From NCBI GenBank assembly GCA_949316495.1, contig OX439005.1, forward strand, positions 8,264,001 to 8,328,000: 64,000 bases of DNA. Reading direction: 5' to 3'. Position numbers and translations under genes: made by a program. The notes below the pieces were generated by a model, which was not told the origin of the DNA, ran no database searches, and worked only from the letters and a program-made list of their open reading frames with translations. Source of the DNA: Amphiduros pacificus. Lineage: Eukaryota; Annelida; Polychaeta; Phyllodocida; Hesionidae. This document shows, piece after piece, positions 52,038-63,948 of the stretch (position 1 is the first letter of the stretch; every line of letters starts with the position of its first letter).

Positions 52038-52439
52038 CCGTAGTCTTGTAAAGCTGGGTAAGTTAAATTGATAAGAAATTGATAATTGTTTATTGAATAT
52101 TTAGTTCATTTGATCTTATATCTAAAATGTGCACTTTCATGGTTTTGGGTTTTCATATTTTGTGGCCATGACAAGGTAAATATTAGTTACCCTTGAATAA
52201 CAACAAAAGCTGTGATCATGATCTTCTTGACATAACCCTTAATGCAAATTTTTCTTTATGTATTTTCAGGCTTGGAGAATCCTGCATGCATGTTGCCGCT
52301 TTGTTGTTCAAGGTGGAATGTGCCACCTACCTTGGATATTCCCGGCAAGCCATGTGTACAGACCTACCATGCAAGTGGAATAATGACTTTGTCAGCAAAG
52401 TCCAGCCACAGACTATAAGAAGCATTAAGTTCTAATAAT

Positions 52440-53685
52440 AAATCAATAAATATAAAAATAATGATTTGTATAGCGCCATATAAGACTAGGTCTGCTCATA
52501 GCCTTCTTGCAGATAATATGAGTTAATATATCCTAGATCCTTAACATTACTTGAACTAGGAATTTTAGTTTCACCCACAAAGATTTCACTTGGTAATTTA
52601 TATTTTCTGAATTCACAGCTTTTACCACATAAAAGCATTTCAGGTTTTCCATCATTAATCTTCATTTTATTTTCTATCAAGAAGTTTGTTTACCTTTTTT
52701 ATGCAATTTACCATTTCTTTATGAGACCTTACTCTACTCTAGATTTTGGATCAATAGTGATGTACAACTGTGTATCATCCGCATAAATATGATGTCTAAG
52801 CCCATAATTACCAATAATGTCAGATAAAGGCTCCATGTATGGTGTAAATAATAAAGGTCCCAGAACTGAGCCTTGAGGAACACCATAATTAATATTCATA
52901 TTTTCAGATCTTTTTCCATCAATTGTTACACATTGTTTCTATTTGTTAAATGTGATTTGAACCATTTCAAGATAGTGCCACTGATACCACATCTTTTTTC
53001 CAGTTCTGTTTAGCAGTATATTATGATTAATGGTATAAAATGCTGCAGATAAATCTAGTAGTACCAGCATTACCGTTTTAACGTCATCGATATCCATTAA
53101 ATACGCTAGATTTGATACTGCTCTCTAATTTTTCTTTATTAATTTTAGACCTAATTTCTTAATTAAAGGTCTAATGATAACCATCTTAAGTTTATCGGGC
53201 ATATTGCCCATTGTAATTGATTTATTTATAATTGCTTTTATTAGTGGTAGCAGATGACCCATGCACTCATTAAGAAGCCAGGTCGGGATGGGATCCAACT
53301 CACACGACTTTGCCGATTCTTTAATTAACTTACTAAATCGTTTAATACATTGAAATTTTCAAGATGTGTACTAAATTTGGATTCTTCGGCCAGTGGTTCA
53401 GTATTTGTATCATTTTTGTCCATGTTTGTAATTTTTTCTCGAAAAAAATTATTAAATTCCGTTGCTAACCCTTTGTTATCATTATGTTTTGGGAAAGGAG
53501 TCTCTTCCTTTGTGTGTAGTAATTTGTTCAATATTTTAAATAATTTTTTGGGGTCTGATTTATTTGAATTTATTATTTCCGGGAAATAATTGTTTCTAGT
53601 CGATTTAATGATATTGTTGTATTTATTTCGCTGTATTTGAAATTGTAATTTATCTGAGAGACCTGTTAATCTGTTCTACCAGACA
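52440..53685 (-). mobile_element. diverged CR1/L2-like LINE, minus strand
   Basis: Minus-strand readings ELDPIPTWLLNECMGHLLPL, NYGVPQGSVLGPLLFTPYME, HIYADDTQLYITIDP, KMKINDGKPEMLLC, with a 3' end TTTGTATAGCGCCATATAAG. Older than the other CR1/L2 copies; many breaks. Confidence 0.82.
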
Positions 53686-53689
53686 TCCG

Positions 53690-54720
53690 TCACCGAAAAA
53701 GCCCAGCTTAAGCCAAATAGAAGAAAAAAGTTTGCGCCATCCACATCACAGGAGAGAAGTAGTTTCGAAAATGCTCTAGCCATGTGCACTGTGAAACCTG
53801 TTGTGCTGAGCACATTTAACAGATTTGCTGCCATTTTTAAGAGTAGTCCTGTAGCTCCGGCAACTACTTTACCAACAGACATGAAGTCATTTTATACACA
53901 TTCCAACAGAGACTTGAGCCCAAGCCAACTTAGTGACAAGTGAACAGATATTTTATCTAACTTATCTGTCACACAAGAGCAAATTGATTATTTATGAAAG
54001 GTGACTGGTACCCAGGCCAAGAACCCTGTCTTGTGGAGCATGCGCGCTGGCCGTGTTGGCAGTTCGGAGGCACATGATGTAGCACACACTAACAAGGACC
54101 ACCCAGCACCGTCAGTGATAAAAAGAATTACGAGTGGCAAGCCTCAATGTGGTCAAACACCAGCAATGAAATGGGGAACTGATCATGAGGCTGACGCATT
54201 GAAAGAATATCAGAAGGAAATGGTACCCAAACACAAGAACTTCAAGATACAGAAATGTGGCATGTTCTTACATAACGACTTTCCCTATTTCTTGGCCTCA
54301 CCAGACAGTTTGGCATCTTGTGATTGTTGTGGTGTGAAATCTGAAGTTAAATGCCAACTCAAACACAAAGATAGTTCCCTTGAAGACATGGCTGTAGATA
54401 CTGGGTTCTGTCTGACCAGAGACAATGAACTAAAGACAAATCACAGGTACTACACAGGTACAGTGGCACATGTTTGTGCTGGGCATTAATGACTGTGATT
54501 TTGTTGTTTGGACACCAACATACACCATAATTGTGCCCGTCAAAAGGGACCCAGTGCTGGAAGTAAACCTAGTAAGGGACATTAGCATGGTATATAGGCA
54601 ACATATTCTTCCAGAACTATGTACAAGGAATCTTGAATATATGCCCCAGACATCTGTCTCCATGAGCACCACACCAATGGCCACACTTGTGGCCAGTGAC
54701 AGTGAACCACTCTTCTGCTA
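53690..54720 (+). pseudogene. YqaJ-type nuclease relic (mobile-element gene)
   Basis: Readings RAGRVGSSEAHDVAHTN, MKWGTDHEADALKEYQKE, GMFLHNDFPYFLASPDSLAS, KSEVKCQLKHKD and DCDFVVWTPTYTIIVPV fit the YqaJ/lambda-exonuclease fold (restriction-endonuclease-like core with SPDG- and E-x-K-type motifs), widespread in invertebrate mobile elements and some viruses. It is a broken fossil with a few breaks; its right end is cut by a SINE. Parent element class not determined. Confidence 0.72.
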
Positions 54721-54735
54721 CTGCCAGAGCCCTGA

Positions 54736-55012
54736 TGTTTGTTTGTTTGGGGCTTTACATCACTTTTAACATTATTTCAGTCATTTTGTGATGAGACCTA
54801 CTTGTAGCAGATATAGTGCTGCCTCACTGAATTGTCATGTCGCAGGTCCTTGACATGACAACCCACCCGGTCACAGATTTACAAGGACAACGGGTTAACC
54901 CTTTTGGCACGGGCATGTGGGAAATTGTATCATGAGTTCAATCTCAGCATGGCCGGGATTCGAACCCACGACCTTAAGATCACCACAGAGGAACTGGTGC
55001 TAGTAAGCTGGT
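54736..55012 (-). mobile_element. SINE family 1, minus strand
   Basis: Tail TTTGTTTGGGGCTTTACATC, body, and B box, missing the first part of the head (ends at TGGTGCTAGTAAGCTGG). It directly follows the YqaJ relic. Confidence 0.9.
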
Positions 55013-55440
55013 ATATTTTTGTAGAGTCTGCATAAGCCATTGACCTGTATCCTTGAATTTCTATACAAGTGTGGCTGTCACGATGCTCAGTGTCGTGAAT
55101 CTTCTAGGCAAGTGGATTCTGCTCCCCGGGGCCTTTTTAAGGAAAACTGAGCATCTGTGTGAGGGCTGCCTGCGTAGCGTCTTCTCCAATTTCGGGGCTG
55201 CGCATGTCCTGCCTGCGTGGCTTGGAGGATTATGTCATCTCTATTCGGCGCGAGTAATGCGTCTCCTCGGCCTGCACTTGTTGGCCTCACGTAGCACTCA
55301 GTAACCTATATGGCTTCCTGCCAAAGATCGTGATTGCCTATATTTGTCTATATTTGTTTATAAGAGTCTATAGGTAGGTAATCCATATCCTACACAATCA
55401 GTGTAAAGAACAACATGCTTATTAGACCATTCTCTGGCCC
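55013..55440. other. GC-richer segment, no gene recognised
   Basis: 55080-55310 is noticeably GC-rich and has open frames on both strands (84 and 67 codons) without known motifs. It lies between the SINE and the DIRS-like relic and may belong to one of the neighbouring elements. Confidence 0.35.
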
Positions 55441-56790
55441 ATCTTCAAGCAGCTAAGACAAGAGAATAAAATTCTTAATCCAAATTGGTTGATTTGTAAT
55501 CTCAGGGAAATCACATTTCCAGTTTGCATAGAACCAGTCCTGAAAAAAATAATAACCACCACCACCCTCGGCACATGCATCTGTAGAAAAAACAACTTAT
55601 AGGCATAGGGTTTGAGTATATGAATTGAGTGGTGCCATTAAAAGCATGAATAAAATCTGCCCACCATTTAATATCAGCATGCACAGAAGCATTTATTCTG
55701 GTGTGATGGGTACTGCATTGCAATGTTTTTAGCAGGTCAATAATGTGCTAGGAGAACTTCTGTCCTCCGCGAATCACATGTGCAGCCCAGTTCAATTTCC
55801 GAATAAGCAGCTGCAGCTGTAGCTGCAGCTGCCGCTTGGAAGCTGATTTCTTACTAATCCATTTCTGGATCTCAGCATCAAAGTCTGCTAATTTTTCAGT
55901 TCCTAGCGAGAGTGTGCGGATTCTCGTACACTAAACTATACCCAAAATGTCAGTTCCCGGGAGGGTGGCACCACTTTATCCCAAATGATTTCAAAACCCA
56001 GGTTTTGTAACATTTCTAACAAGGTCTCAAAGGCTATTTGACATCTCTCATAGCCACTTTCAATCAATACAGTAAAATATCATCCAAATATGCTATGACT
56101 GTAAAGCCACAACGTCTGATCATACAGATCACCAAATGATCTAAGTAAGCAGATTTTTTAAGTCTATTTTTGCAACATAGCCATTTCACGGAATAAGTCT
56201 GGTAGCTTTGTCAACTGCATCATAAACAAATTTAATTTTCTTTGCATAGTAATTATAAATCTTCCCATGTGGCTGGCTGTAGTCATACACCAATCTAATA
56301 AGGCCTTGTGTGCCTGTTTTAGTAACACATCCAAGTGAACTAATCATACTTGGTTTTTCATTGACGCATTTATATCTGCCAAGTTCAATTTCCTTGTAGA
56401 TCTGATATTCAACTTAAGTAGAGTTTATTATAGCTGACTTGTTATTAGGACAAGACACAGATCCAAATAGAGACCCTCTCTGTCCCATGGCCAGGCCCAG
56501 AGAGGCAATGTCATTTGGTTGGAGTGTGATTAATGCTCTCCCACTCTTCAAATCTTCTTTCTCCAGGGCATCTCTTGTCTTTTCTGTGAACCCATTCACT
56601 TGGGCCCATTTGGTCCACTCAAACTGTCCATCAGCACGCATTGTGAGACAAAACAAGGCAAAATAGCAACTGCAAAATCACCAAAGCATGTGCTCTGACA
56701 GGAAGGCAGCCATCTTGAATGCAGTGCCACCTTTAGTCTATACTGCACTGTCCTCTATTGGAGAACCTGCTCATGCTACATTTAAAATAC
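55440..56790 (-). mobile_element. DIRS-like (tyrosine-recombinase) retroelement fossil
   Basis: Minus strand. 5' part (56414-56656) encodes a SAM-like fold, FTEKTRDALEKEDLKSGRAL and ASLGLAMGQRGSL, as in ORF1 of DIRS-type elements. Further on come RT/RNase H readings such as IRLVYDYSQPHGKIY, YLDDILLY and DIKWWADFIHAFNGT. Broken in many places; no recombinase domain or terminal repeats identified. Appears old. Confidence 0.7.
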
Positions 56791-57627
56791 AATAAAACAT
56801 CATGCATTTGTTATTGTAACAGATAATATATTAGTTTAAATGATAATATATTAGCTGCAGTGATGTAATATAAGCAAAAGTGATGAAATATATGTTGAAG
56901 TGGTAAGATACAAGCTGAAGTGGTAAGATAAGATACAAGTTTAAAATAATCATAAAAATTAGTATCAGCTATTAAGACCTGGACCATGTTAAGAAGTGGC
57001 ATCTTTCACGTTTCATTGTTTATATACCCATTTCAAGTAACAATAAATTTAAACCTACTTCAGAGTTTGGCGTCAGGACTATCTAGGGCCAAGAATTATT
57101 CAATAAGGTTACGACAACAAAGCTGTGTTTCAATTTATCAATTGATTACCATTGATATTTATCGCGCCATTTGACATTGTTCTCACGTGCAGGTGTCAGA
57201 GAATGACATCTTTGGAATATTTTAGAGTACAGATGACTTTGAAAATGGAACCGCAGGTCAGTTGTCGTCGACTATATGATGATCTGGGGGTAAGAAAAAT
57301 GTTTGGTTCATATATTTTATGTTTATGTAAAGCTGGAAGATGAGATTTTCATTTAAATGAATTGAGCTCTGTCTGTGAGATCTTTTTCCGCTGATTCATA
57401 TCATTATTATTGTTGAAGAGGGCTAATAACAGATAATGCCTATCACATATTATTTAAGGAATATAAATGTCATGTTCAAGTGTGTTCTCAAGTGTGCTTC
57501 GAGATGTGTAGCCTACTATAAATTTGTTGCAGAAAACGGAATTGAATGCACTTACATGTAACATGATCTCGCTCCTACACTAAGGTTTTTTATTTTAATA
57601 AGTAACATGTGATAATAACATATAAAT
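56791..57627 (+). promoter_or_regulatory. upstream region of the SLC22 gene, possible 5' non-coding exon
   Basis: No coding exon. A candidate leader exon might end at the CTGGGG/gtaaga near 57289, and an acceptor-like TTTTATTTTAATAAG stands about 25 bp before the start codon. Both are guesses from splice-like sequence; no clear TATA box was placed. Confidence 0.3.
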
Positions 57628-58008
57628 ATGAAATTTGAAGAAATCTGGAAAAATGTTGGAGAATTTGGCCCGTTTCAGAGGATCTTATTTCTGGGATGCG
57701 CCTGTTTTCCAGCTCTGCAGTTTATGTCCCATGCTGCCTGGAATTACATAGGACCTAACCATCCTCACTGGTGCAGGCTCAAAGAACTGCACAACTTCTC
57801 TGAGGAGGAGCAGAAGTATATAGCCATTCCTTATGATGACGGTTCTTCGGTTAAGTATGACCAATGTCGTATGTTTGATTTAGCATGGCAGAATATTTCT
57901 CAGGCTGACCTGATCAACTGGAACAGAACCAAAACTATGAATGCAACACTTGTCAATTGTGAGGAATGGAATTATGATTCATCATTTAAATCTACAATCA
58001 GGAGTGAG
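57628..58008 (+). CDS. SLC22 exon 1
   Basis: 381 nt, residues 1-127: start codon, TM1 and the glycosylated extracellular loop to IRSE. Donor gtaaag. Confidence 0.96.
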
Positions 58009-61000
58009 GTAAAGTTCTCACATTATATATTGGACGTATCAACGTTGATTGAATACAAACACAACTTTTGTCAGTTATGAATTTTACAATAAAAATTCTT
58101 CCTTTTTTCCATTTGTTGTTTATCTTCATACCAGGGAGCAATTATTCAATACTGTTTTCCTTCTACGCTTGAAACTATTATAATCTCTGAAATACTACCA
58201 AGATCTGTGCACTATTTAAGAGCTTAATACCAAAAAGTATATACAAAGCTTGTTTTTGGTATTGTATTGATGAAAACAATGGTGGACTTCTCTGCTGAAA
58301 CATGTGCTTGTTGTCATGAAGCCAATATCTTTGTAAATAAATGTCCTATCGATTAAATAAAGACATCTTCTGAAAGGTGAGGGTAAGAAGAGGATGTGTA
58401 TATATGAAAACGATTGTGCAATAAAAACAATATACAGAGATATAGCTTGAACTAAGTTGCAGGCACACCTGATTAGCATATTCAATGTCACCATGCATCA
58501 CTCTACTAGAGTAACAAAAACTGAGACGGCTACACAATATAGAGGGGCCACGGGCCGTGGCGCAGTTGGCTAGAGCGCCAGCTTATTAGCACCAGTTCCT
58601 CTGTGGTGATCCAAAGGTCGTGGGTTGGAACGCCGGCTTAGCCGAGATTGAGCCCATGATACAATTTCCCATATTAACTGAGGCCTGTGCCTAAAGGGTT
58701 AACCCGTTGTCTTTGTAAATCTGTGACCGGGTGGATTGTCATGTCAAGGACCTGCGACATGACAATTCAGTGAGGCAGCACTAAATCTGCTACAAGTAGG
58801 TCTCATCACGAAATGACTGAAATAATGTTGAAAGTGATGTAAAACCCCATACAAACAAATACAAACAAAATCACACCACCTTGAGTTGGTCACACCACCT
58901 TGAATTGGTCACGCGTTGTGAATTGGTCACGCGTTGTGAATTGGTCACGCATTGTGAATTGGTCACGCATTGTGAGTTGGTCATGCGTTGTGAGTTAGTC
59001 ACGCATTGTGAGTTGGTCATGCGTTGTGAGTTGGTCACGCGTTGTGAGTTGGTCACGCGTTGTGAATTGGTCACGCGTTGTGAGTTGGTCATGCGTTGTG
59101 AGTTGGTCATGCATTGTGAGTTGGTCACACATTGTGAGTTGGTCACACATTGTGAGTTGGTCACACCACCTAGAATTGGTCATGCGTTGTGAGTTGGTCA
59201 TGCGTTGTGAGTTGGTCACACGTTGTGAGTTGGTCACGCGTTGTGAGTTGGTCACGCGTTGTGAGTTGGTCACGCATTGTGAGTTGGTCATGCGTTGTGA
59301 GTTGGTCACGCGTTGTGAATTGGTCACGCATTGTGAGTTGGTCATGCGTTGTGAGTTGGTCATGCATTGTGAGTTGGTCACGCGTTGTGAGTTGGTCACA
59401 CCACCTTGAGTTGGTCACACCACCTAGAATTGGTCACGCGTTGTGAGTTGGTCACGCGTTGAGTTGGTCACGCATTGTGAGTTGGTCATGCATTGTGAGT
59501 TGGTCACGCATTGTGAGTTGGTCACGCGTAGTTAGTTGGTCACGCATTGTGAGTTGGTCACGCATTGTGAGTTGGTCACGCATTGTGAGTTGGTCACGCA
59601 TTGTGAGTTGGTCACGCATTGTGAGTTGGTCAAGCATTGTGAGTTGGTCACACATTGTGAGTTGGTCACGCATTGTGAGTTGGTCACGCATTGTGAGGTG
59701 ACTTTTAAGCACGGGATGAACAATTATATGACGCCCTACCCCTAATAGACTGACCCATGTTATTGGATGTATATCGTTTCAGTGGGACCTGGTATGTGAC
59801 AACTCCTGGGTGGTGGATATCATTGCCATGGGATACCAAGTAGGACTGGTCATGGCATCTGTTGTATCAGGATTCCTCTCTGACAGGTGACATAGACTAA
59901 ATGCATCATTCTGATGGAAATGTTCATCAACTGTATCTTCATGCATTATGGTCCTCCTTGGGTTTTAAGCTGTTTCACTCATATATGTCAATAGAATGTG
60001 TCTAAAATACATTAGGTAGTTCGTACAGTTGCGCTTTGATTAATACCTGAAGGATATTCTAATCAAGTTAATTTGTTTCAGATTTGGTAGAAGGGCGACT
60101 GTGGTTTTGTTTGTGTTTGGCAATGTTTCAGTGCATGCTACCGCAGCCTTTGCCCCCAATGTGATAGTATATGGTGTCTTCAGATCCCTGGCTGGTCTAA
60201 CTATGAGGGCCACAACAAACGTAGCATTTATACTGGGTAGGTTACACAATCCACGTCAGCTATCAAACTGAAAGAAGATAATTTGTGTATATCCAGGTCT
60301 AGAGGGGACGATGACTGAGAAGCGATGTTACTGGTAAGATGTCTGCTTCTCTTTCATGCTGCTGGGGTCTGATTTGTGAGAATTCTGGTCATGCTAAATG
60401 AGAAAAAGGTTGGAAGTATACTGATGAATCGTTGCTCAACACAAACAGGTATTAATACACAAAGACCTGATAACTGCTCAGTTGCAGTAATAGGCAAAGT
60501 ATCGAGTCATCATTAAGTGTCTATAATGGTTTGGGACCACCAGAAGAATCATGCAATACCAGGGAGTCATCATCTCCTGATTCAGCGGACATGATCTCAG
60601 TATATTTTCAAGGTTTTTGTCTTGGGGCAAACACAGTGACATGATGTGACTGTGAAATATCCAAGAGAAGTACATAAGTCAAGAGGTATCTGATCAGGTT
60701 TCAGCAGGGTACAGTGAGGCGTTGTGTGCGACTTCTAAGCCTGGTTCATTCGCCCATTATGTATTGATATGTATTGGTGAGTGTGGTACGGGCCATGGCA
60801 CTGTTGGAGTGCAGGTTAATTAATATCAGCTCCTCTGTGCAGATCCAAAGGTCGTGTGTTTGAATCATATGGGTTAACCTTTTGTCTGTGACCGGGTGGA
60901 TTGTTGTGCCAGGGACCTGCGACATGACAATTCAGTAAGGCGGCACGATATCTACTAAAAGTAGGTCTCGTCACGATGTAACTGTTCATTGTTGAAAGTA

Positions 61001-63948
61001 GCTTAAAACAATATATATTAGCAGTAAAGTTGATCATTGATTGTAGGTGCTGAGATGTGTGGTTCGTCGGCCCGCGTGTTGTGTGCATCCATTGTCCCGG
61101 CTATGATAGCGTTTGGGACAATGCTGATGGTTCCCAGCGGCTACCTACTCAACCACTTCAGACTCATCCACATGGAAATGGCCATACTAAACGCCTGCAC
61201 ACTAGCCTATGTGTTGTGAGATATTCGCTTCATTAATTTCTCAATGGATTGGACAAATCTTGAATAAAATACCTCTATATGTAGTGGAGATTTAACGTCA
61301 CCAGACTACTATGCTGAAGTGTACATTCTTCCATATAGGTATGTCTATAATCTCATTGTCCTGTCAGTTTCTTGCCAGAATCTCCGAGGTGGTTATTTTC
61401 TAAGGGTCGAGAGGAGGAGGCTCGTGCTGTTATAAGGAGAGTTGCGATGAGAAACCGATCTGTGGCCCCATTAAACGGATCCCATCCTGAAAATCAGGTA
61501 ACCCGCAAATCTTGTCATCGTTTGCAATTGTTTATCCGGATTTTTCTCTTTGGCATTTTTTGTCTTTGTTCGTTTATTTCTGCAGTTATTCACCTTTTCC
61601 CAGCAACTACTTTTTTTACTTGCACTTATCAATCTTTGTTGTATTTCTTCTGCTGTAAATAATCTTAAAAGCTCCTAGATTACCGGATTTAAATTTGACA
61701 TTGTTTAAATACAAAATATATCCCTATGATCTTACTACTTTTAGCAATAAACATAATAAGCAAATAGTTCACAACTGCAAAGCAATATACACCTAATCAA
61801 CTTTTTGCATATATTTCAACAGATTGAGACAAAGGTCAAACTGGTGTCGTTCACATGTGCATTGACTTCACGGACACTCAGACTGTATCTGTTCATTGTA
61901 TTCACTGGATGGTAAAGAACTGATGTTTATGTCAAATATATCAATGATAGCACCAGTAAATAAGTGATATCCGAAATGACATCAACAAAACAAATTGAGG
62001 ATGAGAGTCTAGTTTTGCCCTTATCTGTGACAGGCAAACCAAGGAGAGCATATCCTTTGTAACTAGGTTTTTTTCTAGCATACTTATTAACTGTATTGTT
62101 TTCTGACCAGGCTGGCAAGTAACGTGGTGCATCAGGCAATCACAGTGACTATGAGTGAGTTGTCGGGAGTTCTACACATCAACCTGCTTCTATCTGCTTC
62201 TGCGGACCTACCTGCTTGCTTGCTTTTCTATTTCATAGTGAGATACATTGGTAGAAAGCCGGGCTTTATCGCCACCTATCTCACTGCGTCAGTGGCCACC
62301 TTTCTTGCCATTCCTTTTGATACATTCATAGGTAAGTTACCCATTGAAATGCTCCTCTATTGCTCAACATACAAATACTATTTATACATGTACCGCTTTA
62401 ATCTGCATGGCGAGATAGAGTCAAATCCTCGATCTGCTATGGAGAGTAGTACTGCATATATTAGCAATTGTGTGACCGGCCCATTATCACAGTTGGTGGA
62501 ACACAGGATCTGTGCCTTTGTTGGTTATATAAGTGGAGGACGGGAGTTGGTAGGTTCGACTCCCACTGGTTAAAGGGTTGATATGGCCATGGTTGCTGAA
62601 ACTATCGTAAAAACACCATTTCACATTTTTTTCCACATATTGGCCATTTTGAGTCAATTCTGTTGTATGTATGCCATGGTTTAAAGTTAGCATCAAATAC
62701 CAACATAACATGAACTGAACTGTGATGACGTAGAAGGGATTGGAAAGTGGGAAATATCATTATTACTCATTTTATTTCTGTTATATAATTAACCCAATTA
62801 CACCACTCATATTCTGCATTGCATAATTTTATGGAGTTGTTTTCCCAGTTTTGGTAATAATAGAGTATTGACCAATTTTGAGTAAATGGTGGCAGATATG
62901 ATGATGTCAGTAGGCTGCATGTATGATATGATGATGTTCCTCTGTCAGATGTACCACTCCTGGCCACTGTCTGCAATATCCTGTGTAAGGCGGCCCTCGG
63001 TGCATCCTATCTGTGTATGTTTGTCCTTAGTGCTGAGCTCTTCCCGGCATCCATCAGGAGTAGAGCAATGGGCTACACTTCCGGTCTGGCCTCTTTGTTT
63101 GCGATATCTGCGCCTTATATTGGGGGCCCGCTGGTAAGATGACCTACTTTCAAATTGTTAACATTGAAGCACTTCGTACATCACTCTATTTAGATATGTT
63201 AAATATTAATCAATCTGCTGAAGTGTGATGAGCTAAATTGCTGAAATGGGGTATATCAATCTGAACAGATATTGAATTGAGAATAAAGATTGCTTCTCTT
63301 AAATATTATTAAAGAGAGACACGTGGCGCCCTCTACCAAACCTAATATATGGTGTCCTGACCCTGCTTACTGGCTTACTCGGATTCCTCCTGCCAGAAAC
63401 TATCGATGAAAAGATGCCGGAAAGTCTGCAAGATGCAGAAAACCTGGGAAGGTATCTTATCTCAATGGCTTATTTAATTTAAACTGTTGATTAATTGTGT
63501 TAAATTCCACTATTGAAGACGTCTACCGGCCCAATATATGTGTAGTATCATTTAAACTGCATAATGTAGAGAAATAATTTGGAAGAATTCAAAAATAACA
63601 GAATGAGTCAAATAAATTATCATGGAAAGTAAGATTGCAAGTCCAATGAACATAATTGTCCTGATCCTTAATATTTCACTGGGTTTAAACAAAAAAAATG
63701 TCCACACTCAAAGTCAATCAATGTTTTTATCATGTCAATAATTTGAAGCAATCAATTATTTTGCAGAAAGCGGTGAAAGGACCAAACATAGATTTGATTT
63801 GGCCAAAGACAGCGTTTTCACCAACACAGAAAATCACAGGAGGAAAAAAGGCATCATTTCATTCCTTGATAAATCTCTGTATCCACCCGAGGCCAGAAGA
63901 ACGCGACTGAGGACAAAGATACGAACAAGAACATTAATGTGCAAATAA
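57628..63948 (+). CDS. SLC22-family organic ion transporter, complete, 10 exons
   Basis: Major-facilitator transporter of organic cations, anions or carnitine-like zwitterions at the plasma membrane. Ten exons join in phase into 582 residues (family 540-600). N-terminus GEFGPFQRILFL, then GPNHPHWCRL starting the large extracellular loop with four N-glycosylation sequons (NFS, NIS, NRT, NAT) and Cys residues, YDSSFKSTIRSEWDLVCDNS, the MFS motif SDRFGRR, PESPRWL in the central loop, a second-half IGRKPGF motif, AELFPASIRS and LPETIDEKMPESLQDAEN at the C-terminus. No breaks. The poly(A) signal AATAAA (63944-63949) overlaps the stop. Exact subfamily and substrate unknown. Confidence 0.95.
58547..58869 (+). 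mobile_element. SINE family 1, full-length, in SLC22 intron 1
   Basis: Head CCACGGGCCGTGGCGCAGTT, B box mutated (GGTTGGAACGCC), body, and tail CCCCATACAAACAAATACAA. Immediately followed by the 18-bp array. Confidence 0.92.
58871..59698. repeat. 18-bp tandem array, about 45 units
   Basis: Unit GAGTTGGTCACGCATTGT with CGCGTTGT, ATGCGTTGT and CACATTGT variants. Blocks are marked by TCACACCACCTTGAGTTGG or ACCTAGAATTGG at about 58871, 59160 and 59400, suggesting larger-scale duplication of about 240-290 bp. Because 18 is a multiple of three, many frames stay open on both strands; none is a gene. Confidence 0.96.
59783..59886 (+). CDS. SLC22 exon 2
   Basis: 104 nt, residues 128-162: WDLVCDNSWVVDIIAMGYQV then TM2 and SGFLSDR. 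Acceptor tttcag, donor gtgaca. Confidence 0.95.
60082..60236 (+). CDS. SLC22 exon 3
   Basis: 155 nt, residues 162-214: FGRRATVVLFVFGNVS to LAGLTMRATTNVAFIL (TM3 and TM4). Completes the SDRFGRR motif begun in exon 2. Acceptor tttcag, donor gtaggt. Confidence 0.95.
60786..61008 (+). mobile_element. SINE family 1, old degraded copy in SLC22 intron 3
   Basis: Head TGGCACTGTTGG..., B box region GTGTTTGAATC, body with GACCGGGTGG and GACCTGCGACATGACAATTC. No clear tail. The rest of the intron (60237-60785) shows nothing recognised. Confidence 0.8.
61047..61215 (+). CDS. SLC22 exon 4
   Basis: 169 nt, residues 214-270: AEMCGSSARVLCASIVPAMI and following helices (TM5-TM6). Donor gtgaga chosen because it alone gives an in-frame F-LPESPRW join to exon 5. 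Confidence 0.92.
61368..61497 (+). CDS. SLC22 exon 5
   Basis: 130 nt, residues 270-313: FLPESPRWLFSKGREEEARA then VIRRVAMRN, the family signature before the large cytoplasmic loop. Acceptor ctgtcag, donor gtaacc. Confidence 0.95.
61823..61911 (+). CDS. SLC22 exon 6
   Basis: 89 nt, residues 314-343: VSFTCALTSRTLRLYLFIVF, entry to TM7. Acceptor caacag, donor gtaaag. Confidence 0.93.
62111..62331 (+). CDS. SLC22 exon 7
   Basis: 221 nt, residues 343-417: SELSGVLHINLLLSASADLP, VRYIGRKPGFIATYL (second-half MFS loop). Acceptor gaccag, donor gtaagt. Confidence 0.95.
62476..62625 (+). mobile_element. SINE family 2, in SLC22 intron 7
   Basis: Shares TCACAGTTGGTGGAACACAGG-like head, GGTTCGACTCCCAC B box and the end TCGTAAAAACACCATTTCA with the copy at 31.75 kb, with a gap after the B box. 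Confidence 0.78.
62949..63133 (+). CDS. SLC22 exon 8
   Basis: 185 nt, residues 417-478: ASYLCMFVLSAELFPASIRS then AMGYTSGLASLFAISAPYIG (TM10-TM11). Acceptor ctgtcag, donor gtaaga. Confidence 0.95.
63315..63451 (+). CDS. SLC22 exon 9
   Basis: 137 nt, residues 479-524: TM12 and LPETIDEKMPESLQDAEN, the family's C-terminal motif. Acceptor taaag at 63313-63314 chosen for phase; donor gtatct. Confidence 0.93.
63771..63948 (+). CDS. SLC22 exon 10 (C-terminal tail, stop)
   Basis: 178 nt including stop: a basic cytoplasmic tail, SGERTKHRFDLAKDSVFTNT to LMCK. Uses the AG of GCAGAAAG at 63769-63770. The upstream AG (63765-63766) would instead stop after three residues. Which is used cannot be told from sequence alone; the long open frame favours the former. 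Confidence 0.75.

Noticed and set aside
58871-59750. Many overlapping frames of 60-134 codons
   Set aside because: Product of the 18-bp repeat (multiple of three) lacking stops; present in several frames at once.
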